Shown: piece after piece, positions 23,382-33,829 of the stretch
Numbering within the stretch: the stretch's first letter is position 1
How the letters are laid out: every line of letters begins with the position of its first letter
DNA from: Gibbula magus
Taxonomy: Eukaryota; Mollusca; Gastropoda; Trochida; Trochidae
NCBI GenBank assembly: GCA_936450465.1
Contig: OW388289.1
Coordinates: forward strand, 74,698,593-74,762,592
DNA: 64,000 bases
Reading direction: 5' to 3'
Notes under the pieces: model-generated
Databases searched by the model: none
The model's input: the letters and a program-made list of their open reading frames with translations, nothing else
What the model was told of the DNA's origin: nothing
Position numbers and translations under genes: made by a program

Positions 23382-23624
23382 TTAAATATTCCTTGGTTTG
23401 GTTACAACTGTGTGCAGAACCTTGCCATAAGAATCCACGAACATGGACGTCATTTGAGATGCAGTCGTTTCCACCAGGAGGAAGCCACCATGAGAGCTGG
23501 CGAACTTGAACTTGAGGCTGTCGTGGGGGAGACTATGTTCGTGAGACCAGTGATCACTTTCTTTACCCGCGTGACCGGACACCAGGAAATCCATGTTCTG
23601 TCCGTTGTGTCTCTCCTGAATGTG
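23382..23624 (-). CDS. ACP5: ACP5 exon 6, C-terminal
   Basis: 243-nt last exon (80 codons plus TAA). It starts H-I-Q-E-R-H-N-G and contains F-L-V-S-G-H-A-G, then G-G-F-L-L-V-E as in the mammalian C-terminus. I chose the acceptor ...gacaacag rather than the later ...acattcag because the longer version aligns better after N-L-Q. Confidence 0.88.
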   Translation of the reverse strand, partial: HIQERHNGQNMDFLVSGHAGKESDHWSHEHSLPHDSLKFKFASSHGGFLLVETTASQMTSMFVDSYGKVLHTVVTKPRNI

Positions 23625-26600
23625 CTGTTGTCATAACATAGAATGAAAGTAAGTTACTCTACAGTCCATATTCATAAGACCATTTGAATCAAAACCAAAT
23701 CCAACTAGTACAATTATTAAGATAAATATTAATGAATTAATGCCTTTGGAGACTCCAGATGTGGCCGTAGGGACTTCTGGATGTGCTGATAACAGAATAA
23801 GTGTCCAGAGTTTTGAAAAGGTTTAATCCAACAGAAGGTGGGTGAAAGGCTATGGCTTCAATTACCTTTAATTCCAAATTTCAAATTCACATCTGAAAGT
23901 AATGGTCATATTGACTTATCACTGTCTGCTTGATTAGAGAAACAAACCCTCCCAATAAGTTTTATCCATACCTACAGTTTTGGTCACTTAGATACCTATA
24001 ATCCCCTAAAAGATCAGTATTTGAAGCATACCATGGCCTTTTGATCAGATCAGAGGGCAATAACATATTTAACGCACCTGCAAGTTGTGGTCATGTCCAC
24101 ACATGTGTCCCGACACACTGTACTGCTTCATGAGAGGGAGAAGCCCTTGGGTGAGGCAAGACGTGGGGCCGTGAGATCCTGCTGAATACACCGGGTAGTG
24201 GCCCACCGTCCACAGATACTCGGCCCTAGGGGAGAACATATCTATATTACTCAGACTGTATAATATTAGTTTATGAAAGAGGTTGTCATTCATTGCAGTC
24301 TTCACACAGTACATGGTACTCATCATCATTACTGTCGTGAGGTATTCTACACTGGGGAGGGGTCAAGCTTGTCTTATTGATCAACCCTCCAACAAAGATC
24401 ATATGTCTATTTGTGGGAATGTGTATATAGCATCCGACAGTGCAAATTAGAAGTGTCTAGAAGACCTTACAGTTAAATCAAGATGCAAAATGAGAATAGC
24501 AGTATTGATGGATGTGCGACAACAGACATTCTTCATCATACTTGCAATCAAAGATTCGTAATATTTTAAAAAATCCAAGAAGATAAAACCCTTTTAACGA
24601 AGGTTTCATTTGGATATTTCCTAGAATAAAAGTTAAAACAAAGCAGACCCTGTGGTACGTGAAGCTGTCAGATGTTTCCCGTTTCCCGTTTCCCGTTTCC
24701 TTATTCAAAGTGTGAATCTGTGGACACTAACCTGCTGTGTTGCAGCCTGTTCGTGATGAAGTTCCACTGTGTGTTAGAGTCCTCCTCGTCTTCAGGTCCC
24801 CCGGGCTGCAGCATCACCTCGTCGTTAGTGTGTCCACACAGGGTAATCGTGTCCATCATCACTAGGTCCAGGGTTGCCGAGCTCCCGGGGATCTTGAATG
24901 TCTCATTGTAATAGTAGTTGGGGAAGTTCCTGCAAACAGGATAACGAAATCACACCTTTACATTAATTAATGTCCGTTCTCACGGTACGATTTTTATTTA
25001 CGACTTGTAGTAACCAACTTTAGTTGCATTATTAGAACGCCCAAGCCGTATCAACTTAGAATGTTATGTACATACAAAATGTGTTGATACTACTAGCCGA
25101 TACTACTACTACTACTACTAGTGTGATTAACGGACCTTTCAGGGCCGGTCTTATCGTACGACTCGAAGTAACAACGTTTGGTTGTCGAGTTTTCAGGGGA
25201 TTGTATAAAGACTGATATGTGTGTGCATAGACCCTACACTATAACTAAGATATATGTCTTTCTAAAGTTGTTTCTAAGCGATACAAGTCCCTATAGCTGA
25301 GTTGTAACAACACCCCTTAAATGTAGTTACTGCTAGTTAAACAACACAGTTCTTACTACATCAGGGACAGTGAGAAACAACTATATGTACATCTATATGT
25401 GACTTGTCTCTAACATGGCTGCAAGGAGTTCACTGTTGACCAACATGACAACATGAATTGTCAACTATCTGGTAACTACTCGTCCATGGCTTCAACTGAG
25501 CTGACCAACAGATGGTTTACCAGATGTCGTGCCGTGACTCCTTGACAAATAGAGATTTCGAAACTGGTACTACAAAAGAGATGACTTTTATTGATGTTCA
25601 CATTCTTTACTTTACAATGGAAGTTTGTGACGTCTCGAGGTAGACAGTAATACTGTTTTCGAGCAAGAATAAAACTAGTCCTCTACTAGCATGTACGTAA
25701 TGTATCATGTTGTATTGGTATGAGTGTGTTTAAGAGAACGATAGAGGTCTTTAGTGCATTAATATTTTTAAAAAAACATTCCCTGCACTAAGTTAAAAAA
25801 ACCCAGGAAACATGCTCCTGCTTTTAATTCTATCAACAACCCTATTGTTCCTGTATTGGATGAATGAATAAGTAAATAAATAAAACAATTGGATATAAAC
25901 AAAAACTGACCATCTGTGTGACACCTTGGAGTAGGCAATCTGCGCAGACACGTTGCCATGGTGATCGTGGTTGCCTGCGATGATATACCAGGGTACCTGC
26001 AGAGAGGCCTCGTCGTACACATCTTCAAACGTGTCCTGAAATGTACAGGAGATGTTAATAGAGAGGTGAGATGTATAGAATGCTCTGTGCAACTATTGAC
26101 CTCTATCGATACCAGGAACAACTTTCATTGCACATGTTCTTTCGTTTTTTTGTTTTCATCTGAATCGAACTGAGGTGGTACACTTTTTCCAGCCTTTTCT
26201 TGAATTCATTCCAGCAAACATTCAGTACGTTCAGCAAACGCCATTCTGATTAAAAGTCGAACAAGTTCCGAGGAATAAAAGTTGCAAAATACTGCATCTA
26301 CCAGGATACGAACAGGTTCTGTAGATATTTCGTATGAGTTCGTGTCCCTGTAGAAGCAGTATTTTGCAACTTGTATTCCCCAATTTCAATCAGACTAAGC
26401 AAATGTGGTCCTACAAGAACAATTAGACTAAAATGTAGTGAACTACCTCAAAATTAAAAAAGTCAACCAACAGACAATGACAACTTAAAACGAGCGTTCT
26501 ATTATTTTTGTTAGTGCATGTCCGCATTTCAACAAAAATACCTAGCAGTAGATAGAACTCTTAAACCCTTAAATTCTTTAATGGTTGCGTAAGGACGTTT

Positions 26601-28095
26601 TAAGCCTTTTCAGCAACCTGGTAATTAGGAGATGAAACAGAAACTGCTAAAACCCGAAATCCCCTCCCCTTCTCAATCTTGTAGCACTTAACACACGTAC
26701 CTTGAATCTGTGGTCGTGAACGTTCTTCACGCCATCGTTGTAGAAGTTGTCCCCGAGCTCCAGGATGAAGTCCACGTCCCTGTCCCGAGCTATCTGCGCT
26801 ATCCTGTCTGCCACATGTATCTGTAGACTGCTGGTGTAGGGATGATGTGAGGAGCCCCCGTTGTCACCCAGCACGATGAAGTTTAGCGAATCCTTTGCAG
26901 CATCGTTCCCTGTGGTTTCACAGCAAACATTATCATTGGTAAGTAAGAGGGACACTATTTTTTGTGATAATATTTTATTTTGCCTTGATACTGCATGCCA
27001 AAATACCATATATGCACTGGTAGTGCTGCTTTTAGTTCAAATTATTTCACTTATCTTGCATATTCATCCTAAAACCTAAAATTCATGTATGTATATACCG
27101 TCAGTCATTTGACAAAAGGATTAAATTTCTCAGTCAAATAGCTAATTGACTGAAAAATACATCAGGCAATTTACTAAACGAATAAATGGGAAAAAAAGAT
27201 TTTTGACGAAATGTTTTATTTCAGAACATATTAACAAAATTGAAGCACAGTTCGCAGTCAGGACATATACATGTAGTCTAAGTTGTAGCACAGTTCACAT
27301 GACTATTCATAACAGTAGTTAACACTCGAAAGGCATCTACTATTGCACAGGATATTGTTTTTTTCTATATTTGCAACGTTTTATAGCACATTTGTCCCGA
27401 CCTCCGCAGTAACATAACCTTTGACACGTACACATTTAGATTGCTCCAAGTATGAGAGATTTTCTGGACAAAGATCAAATTGATGTCATGAGAACTTTCC
27501 CCTCTATGTACCCGATGGACAACCTATTGTGTACTGGCCATCTTTAATCGACATAATCACACCATTTTCTCATTGAAGCTACCCTTTGGAAGTGACATGT
27601 CAATAAGATCAACTTGTCCAAGTGACGCAGATTCCTTTGTAAGGATCGGTCTAACATCTACACCTTTAGTTATTGGCGACTTATTCTTTTTCTGACAGTC
27701 AATGCAGAATGACTTGAAAAGTCCAATTGACTCACGTATTCAAATGCATATTTCTTTGAAATACACCAAGGTTTAGTCTTTGTCAAAACGTCTTTACATT
27801 ACAAAGACGTTTTATATTCACGGTACTACCCTGATGCTTAATCGAACAGACAGGGATATTAATGGATGATCAACTTCTTTATTCATCAATGGCGACGTTT
27901 CAGTACAGATCTTTATATTAATATGAAGAATATGGAAAACGTTAATAATACAGCAAGTTATATACAAGACTGTTCATATCGAAGCAGATATGATATTGTT
28001 CCAAAAATGTTGTTACTTATAATATCATTTCAGAAAGTATTACTCTAAACCCACTCACCAGATGAAAACAGTGCAAGTAGGAGTATACAAAGCAT
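23382..28095 (-). CDS. ACP5: Tartrate-resistant (type 5) purple acid phosphatase, complete gene
   Basis: Secreted binuclear metallophosphatase that hydrolyses phosphomonoesters at acid pH. The six exons total 960 nt (319 residues plus stop), close to the mammalian length of about 325. A short hydrophobic signal peptide ([10 protein letters not shown]) starts the protein. All five metal-binding blocks are present: G-D-N-G-G (Asp28), G-D-N-F-Y (Asp66, Tyr69), G-N-H-D (Asn104), V-G-H-Y-P-V (His199) and G-H-D-H-N-L-Q (His234, His236), so all seven ligands are kept. N-V-S at 110 is a glycosylation sequon also seen in mammals. In motif I, Asn29 stands where mammals have Trp. The start is the ATG that gives the signal peptide, with a TATA box about 100 bp upstream. 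Intron 1 holds a broken transposon gene. Confidence 0.95.
24078..24225 (-). CDS. ACP5: ACP5 exon 5, metal motifs IV and V
   Basis: 148-nt exon with [16 protein letters not shown] and M-C-G-H-D-H-N-L-Q. Acceptor ...ctcccctag, donor gtgcgtta. Confidence 0.93.
24732..24929 (-). CDS. ACP5: ACP5 exon 4
   Basis: 198-nt exon from N-F-P-N-Y-Y-Y to N-R-L-Q-H-S. It includes D-T-I-T-L-C-G and an acidic E-D-E-E-D-S stretch at the position of the repression loop, the exposed loop that is proteolysed in mammals. Acceptor ...tgtttgcag, donor gttagtgt. Confidence 0.92.
25911..26035 (-). CDS. ACP5: ACP5 exon 3, metal motif III
   Basis: 125-nt exon with [15 protein letters not shown] followed by A-Q-I-A-Y-S-K. 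Acceptor ...acatttcag, donor gtcagttt. It splits a Trp codon with exon 4. Confidence 0.93.
26237..26398. mobile_element. Short fold-back element, relative of the one at 61224
   Basis: Left CTGATTAAAAGTCGAACAAG and the inverted right TTTCAATCAGAC frame a fold-back, with GTTCCGAGGAATAAAAGTTG shared with the longer element at 61224-61666. Confidence 0.5.
26701..26909 (-). CDS. ACP5: ACP5 exon 2, metal motifs I and II
   Basis: 209-nt exon with F-I-V-L-G-D-N-G-G and [13 protein letters not shown]. Acceptor ...aaccacag, donor gtacgtgt. Confidence 0.93.
27300..27735 (-). pseudogene. Broken integrase-type transposon gene with cysteine-rich tail
   Basis: In ACP5 intron 1 the minus strand encodes a piece with C-I-D-C-Q-K-K, then G-Q-V-D-L-I-D-M, as in the KRBA2/SCAND3-like integrase proteins common in animal genomes. 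A stop codon and at least one frameshift follow. Downstream, in another frame, [14 protein letters not shown] resembles the CXC-type cysteine tail of the same proteins. It is clearly inactive. Confidence 0.5.
28059..28095 (-). CDS. ACP5: ACP5 exon 1, signal peptide
   Basis: 37-nt exon with the start codon at 28095-28093 and a 12-codon hydrophobic leader. The donor is gtgagtgg. Its last base completes a Gly codon with exon 2. Confidence 0.85.
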
Positions 28096-28190
28096 GTTGT
28101 GGTCTGTTGATCCTGTCCGTGGTATCTGGTATCTCTGGCGGTCTGTCAGCTGCAGGAACCAAGGTTTGGTACTGGAGTGTGGACAAGTTG

Positions 28191-28198
28191 TATTTATA
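28191..28198 (-). promoter_or_regulatory. TATA box of ACP5
   Basis: On the minus strand TATAAATA lies about 96-103 bp upstream of the ATG. This predicts a start of transcription near 28160-28170 and a 5' UTR of about 70 nt. Motif and spacing only. Confidence 0.5.
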
Positions 28199-28821
28199 CT
28201 TTTTCAGCATCAATGTTATATCGAGCATGGCGTGACAAAGTTTGTGATCGGTTCGTCTCTTATCATCTTTCACTTGTTGTGTGTCACATGTCATACCAAG
28301 TTTTGGCCTCAAAATGCACTGTGCAACTTGCAACTTGTGCAATGCTCATTTCATTGAATAAAAAATATAGTTTGTGGCAGCTTATAAGCATAAGATCTAT
28401 ATGATTTGAAGATTATTATCATCAATATTCGTTGGTTGAGAAAGAAACATTGAAGAAAAAAATATTTGAAACGTTCTTCAGAATGGTGAGATGAAATTTG
28501 AAAAACTCCAAATTGTTCGTGTAGATATATTCCATGCGACATATATGGCATCATAGAGAAAATAGCAACAATCATCATGTCGCTATATTTCACTATATTT
28601 CGGTTATTGTCCTTCTCGGTCGGTACAAGTTTGGATTGAAACGGGAGTCCAAAGTGGACCGTTCAAATGTCATCGCTTTCGAAATAGAAATCCCACCAAA
28701 TTGCATTTTGATAACAAAATAAGCATGTAGATGAATATATGATTATTATTGTCAATGCAATCCTATTTTACGGAAAATAATGCTGCAATGCTACAGAACA
28801 AATACCGCCATGGCATTTATC

Positions 28822-28915
28822 ATTGCTGCACCAGAATGCCACATCATTTCATACATTGCTGCACCAGAATGCCACATCATAGCATACAATGCTGCACCGG
28901 CATGCCATAGCAGAT
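28822..28915. repeat. 33-bp tandem repeat, three copies
   Basis: Copies of ATTGCTGCACCAGAATGCCA plus CATCAT. The third copy has diverged. The short open frame across it is not a gene. Confidence 0.75.
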
Positions 28916-30317
28916 ATTATGAGAATGTTAGATGTAGATTCAAAATAGGAAATATGAGTTGCATAAAATAATTTCCATTTTTCCATTGGAATATTTCCAT
29001 TAGAATTTGGGTCGATTTCCACGTTTCAGATTATGCATATGATTATGATTAAATTATAACTTTGATAAATGTCTACTTTGTTTGGAATTATGGTTTAATG
29101 AAATGTTGATCTTGGATATATTTATTGACTTTGGTTAAATTTAACTTTAATGATATGTTGACATGAATGTATATATTGAGTTTGCTGAAATGTTGACTAA
29201 GAACAAGATATGATTTTGTCGAAATGTTTACTTTTAAAAAAAAAAAGCACGATTTTTGTGATTTGTTGACTTATATATTTTTTTTAAAAATTGGGTTAAA
29301 TATTTAATGACTTGGATATGTTAACATGTTTCAAACAGTAAGTGTTTGTCTGATCACTTGTCTTCGCCCAATATACACCTGTCACCGAAATCAGTGATGT
29401 ATACACAACTAATAGCTGGCTACGGAGATATTAAGATAGAACAGTTTATAATTGAATCCTGCGACAGCAGTGCATGATACAACAACAACCTAGCTCAGAA
29501 CAATCAGAACTTAACAGGGTGTCGATACCCGTTGGTATTACGTAAAGTGTATTCGTTCATAGACTAATATATCACGTATAGCTGAATCGTCTAATTTACA
29601 GACTAATACATGTTCATACCCCCTGAATTATAAGAGTACCTAGATCGAGTATATATATGAATTGATACATCTGAAGCATTTTCACAGATATTCCAAAAGG
29701 AAGGTTCTACTATAAACTACATTTAAAAGGAGACTTTACATTGGGAAGAAGGATTTAAACATGTATTTCCACAAAGAGTTGGGTTAGTATATACAAAGAA
29801 GCGAATTAACAGTACATTTAAGATTTACAAAAACAGAACAATAATACAAATATTGATAAAATGTATAATATTGAATGAGTGTAAAATCATTATGAAACGT
29901 CATCGAATACGTATACATAATTGTCCATCAGAGATATAGCTCTGTTATAACTGAGTTCTCTTCAAGCTATACAAAACACATTTTTCAAAACCTTCTTCAA
30001 TTTATTGTCCATCAAATTAACATATATTTCATATAATAAAAACAATTATAATTACAATTAACGCCATTCATGATTAACAATGCAAACAATTAAGATGAAT
30101 GGAAACACTCTAACTATTATTAAATACAACTTGAATGACTTACTAATGTAATAAATTAACAATTCAGAAAAGTTGCTGTAACTATCACAAGATTCCGTCT
30201 AACAGAGGATATCTTCATAAAATAGGAAAATCACAAACTAATCTATACAATCAATGTTGGTAAGACACCATATCAGGTGAGAACATAACATAACCCCAAC
30301 AGTACAGTGACATTATA

Positions 30318-30415
30318 AATCTATCTTTTATCCCATCTCTCATAGTATTTTATTTCCTCATAACCTTTATGCTATATATCCCTCAGTCCCTTATATTCCA
30401 TATTTGGTTTAATTT
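30318..30415. repeat. 98-bp block duplicated at 31381-31478
   Basis: The sequence from AATCTATCTTTTATCCC to ATATTTGGTTTAATTT occurs twice, essentially identical, about 1.06 kb apart. Confidence 0.85.
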
Positions 30416-30722
30416 TACCCTTACCGTATCACATAATATCAGTTAGAGAGAGAGAGAGAGAACATCCTCGCTTCGTCAAACTCTTGGCTGGACAGTGGTC
30501 ACATGTGGCTGCACTGCTCTGATCATTACGTAATATCTAGCTCAGATTACAAGTAAATGGTTTCACAGACAGACAGACATATTTACACTAATTATATTAT
30601 TTTATGTAACTACAAGTGAGACATTAATACAATTACCTGTCTGTCTGCCTGACAGATATCTGATTAATTCTACCTCAATTTTATTGATAAAAGTATCATA
30701 CAGAAACATAGTGGTGAAATGA

Positions 30723-30968
30723 CCGGGGATGTAGCTCAGGTGGTAGAGTGTCCGCTCATCACCCGGAAGGCCGGGGTTCGATTCCCGGTCGCGTCATACC
30801 AAAAGACGTTTGAAGATGGGAGTTGTTGCTGCCTTGCTTGACACTCAGCATTATAAGGACAGAACAACGCTTTAACTGGCGCTGCACTGTGGCTGTCGGG
30901 TGCTATTTGCACACAACAAATACCATTGTACATTGTATTACGGACAATAAAGAGTAATTATTATTATT
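30723..30968 (+). mobile_element. tRNA-derived SINE, copy 1
   Basis: tRNA-like head with A box TAGCTCAGGTGGTAGAGTG and B box GGGGTTCGATTCCC, then a body containing TTGACACTCAGCATTATAAG, ending in an ATT-repeat tail. The body resembles bivalve tRNA-SINEs as I remember them. The copy at 56906-56666 matches over its whole length. Confidence 0.8.
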
Positions 30969-30993
30969 AGAGCCAATTGTTACAGAATTATGA

Positions 30994-31033
<40 letters not shown>

Positions 31034-31267
31034 TTAAAATAGGGTGTTTGTTCAAGTGTACAGTCAGTATATATTCAAATGGTAGGAGGAAATCGGCGTT
31101 AGTTATTCTTTTAATTACCATTTGAATATATATAAGTATATATAATAAGGTATATAATACAGCATATGCTATAAGACAAACGTTTTGGCCGTATTAAAAG
31201 GCACCTGTAGATGGCACATTAAATATCTTATCTACATCATTAAATTCATATTACTGACATTAAATTG

Positions 31268-31602
31268 TTCACATTCACTAACAAGAGCATCTATTTCAAA
31301 AGAATAGTTTTGATAGTGCAATAAATTTTCAATAAAATATTTACAATTAAAACACGTTTGTAGTCAAGAGGATAATAGACAATCTATCTTTTATCCCATC
31401 TCTCATAGTATTTTATTTCCTCATAACCTTTATGCTATATATCCCTCAGTCCCTTATATTCCATATTTGGTTTAATTTATTAATTTTCACATTCACTAAC
31501 AAGAGCATCTATTTCAAAAGAATAGATTTGATAGTGCAATAAATTTTCAATAAAATATTTACAATTAAAACACGTTTGTAGTCAAGAGGATAATAGACAA
31601 AA
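31268..31602. repeat. 117-bp direct duplication around a copied block
   Basis: 31268-31384 and 31486-31602 are the same sequence with about one difference. The block between them is the copy of 30318-30415. The high identity suggests a recent rearrangement. Confidence 0.85.
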
Positions 31603-32754
31603 TAGATGCACATGGATACATAACTGCACACACAGAGTAACGTGCACTAACAACATGTTCATAGTGATTCAGTTATTCCTAATTGATTCAAAACATATAA
31701 TTCGAAAACGAAACTGTGACTGTCTATCATGAAATCATTGGGTGGTTTGTTCGATTGACTTTTAGTCATTTCACCATACAATAGAAACAGAACATTATTT
31801 GTATACAGGTATATAAACATATGGACACCCGTCACGTTGTTTACCATTTAATTTTGTCTTTCTAAACATGTACACGCTTTTCAAAACATATCCAATTTTG
31901 GGAAAGTGTATAAGGTTCACATTACACTACACACGTTTGTATGATAGATATCGAAGTAAATACTTTAATTATCAAAACAATATCAACGTCAAGCCTTAGG
32001 TGAAGGGTCACCATATACATGCTGACTTGAAATGAACAGTTTATGACTGTGTGGATTTTCAATGGTATCCTTTTGTTTGAGTTGATGTGTCAATAAGAGA
32101 TTTCTCTTTATGATCAGGCCGCCATAACCTCACAGAACTATTGCAAGTTCAAGTCAATTAACACAGCTAACACACACAACAAAGTGGGCACAACCTGGGA
32201 CATCAGTAAGCAGCACACGCGACAACACGTTCATTCACTATACATTTCATTATGTATTCATTTTACCTTTCATTATATATCCATTGATCTTATACTGTTT
32301 ATGTTTGTTATGACTTATTCTGATTATAGTGCCTTACTCATTTCATAGAACGGTTCTATGTCCAGTTTGTTCATTCGTTGTACTGGAGCGGCGTTCAAAT
32401 AAGCCTTATGGCTTGTTCGCCAATCCAGGTTTCATCTTAAGAAATAAAAATAAATATGTTTAAACCACATGACAGCTGATAAACACACTCGTGACAGACA
32501 ATGTATCAATATACATAATTTGCAGGAAGGCAAAGCATGACAACTTTGGTGTTTGCTTTGTTGACTTCATACGGATGACCAACATTGAAATTGCTGGGAA
32601 CTGTTTAGAAAGAGTTCAAATACACGTAATTTCCCGGGTCGTTTGCGAAAAGTGTATGTTGATTCCCCCCGCTGCTTACATGTTCTGCGATACAAGACAA
32701 GCCATTTACACACCATTCACACACTATTAACGTACCATTACCATAGGCTGTGAA

Positions 32755-33262
32755 TGCGCTGTAGCTCGCCGTTCTAGCTGAAATGAAGCGCTCTCACAAA
32801 ACAATAATTAAGTGTTATCAGTGGCTAAATAATACTCTTGAATCAATACCATGAGTTCTAAAACGAATGTACATGGTTCGGTTCAGCCATGCGAGTCCAT
32901 TTCCCATCAAGCGGCCATTTTATGGTGTTCACATTTAAATGACCGCCCGAAGGTAGTTCAAGTGATCCGACTGATGCAGCTATGCCTAAACACTCAGAGT
33001 AGAGTTTTAAATATGTTACACAGATTTAAGAGTCATCCAGCTGTCTGAACTATGTGCACCTTTCACACTGAAGAGTTCTCAAAATGGTCACCTTTTTTTC
33101 TTCCAATACGGATAACCGTTTTCTGTGGATACGGTTTATCGGTCGTGAAATGAGATGTTTTACCTTCTAAAGTAATAATAAACTGTATATACTTTTATAA
33201 TAAATGGCAAATTTGAGGAAAAAATAAAATGCACAAAACGTAATACAGCGCCTTCAATGACC
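32755..33262. mobile_element. Family-1 TTAA-type element, decayed copy, inverted
   Basis: Matches the inverse of 8193-8721 (for example TGGCTAAATAATACTC and TCTGTGGATACGGTTTATCG). The ends have diverged. Confidence 0.5.
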
Positions 33263-33716
33263 TAGTACAATTTGATTTGCATATAAATCTGATGACCCCG
33301 CTGTCCCTTTCTGCATCCGCTTATGTCAAGCACCAATGTCTATCTACAAAGTAAGTCTCACATTATAAATGACTATCATTGTAGAATTTGAGATGATGGA
33401 TTTACAACTTCTTTATTCTGTTTAGGCGACGTCTCGACATAACACATTAATGTCCTTGTCTTTGCTGGACATCTATGAGGAAAGTAATTTGTGTGCATTA
33501 GTTGTGAGTCCTTCTCTATATTTTAATTACTCTTTTAAAAAATGTCATTTACCTTTAATCGTTCAGAAAAGATTTCAGAATATAGACATTTTGTGTAATT
33601 TGAAAAAATGATTTATTGCCTCTACCCACATACAATTTATATCAGTCGTCTCCTTTCGTTTCGTTTATGTGACAGTCAATGTGGTGTCTTTGTTTGATTT
33701 AGTATAACACTCAGAA

Positions 33717-33818
33717 GGCAATTAATCTAAATAAATTTAGATCGACTGTTCTATATTCTGTACAGTCGACAATAAAACATTATAAAATATGTCGAGCTAA
33801 ATTTATTTAGATTGCCCA
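33717..33818. mobile_element. Small hairpin element
   Basis: About 100 bp with inverted arms of about 27 bp (AATCTAAATAAATTTAGATCG against GAGCTAAATTTATTTAGATT, shortened here). The class is unknown. Confidence 0.5.
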
Positions 33819-33829
33819 AGAGCCTAGTT

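Larger units (their letters stand above)
28200..30720. other. Intergenic AT-rich stretch upstream of ACP5
   Basis: Apart from the three-copy repeat at 28822 and a short GA run at 30447-30461, I see no gene, long open frame or clear element. Around 29050-29260 there is a decayed series of GAAATGTTGAC-like words. Confidence 0.5.

Noticed and set aside
30723..30795. Functional tRNA gene
   Set aside because: The acceptor stem does not pair well, and the same head with the same downstream body occurs at 56.9 kb, so it is a SINE head.
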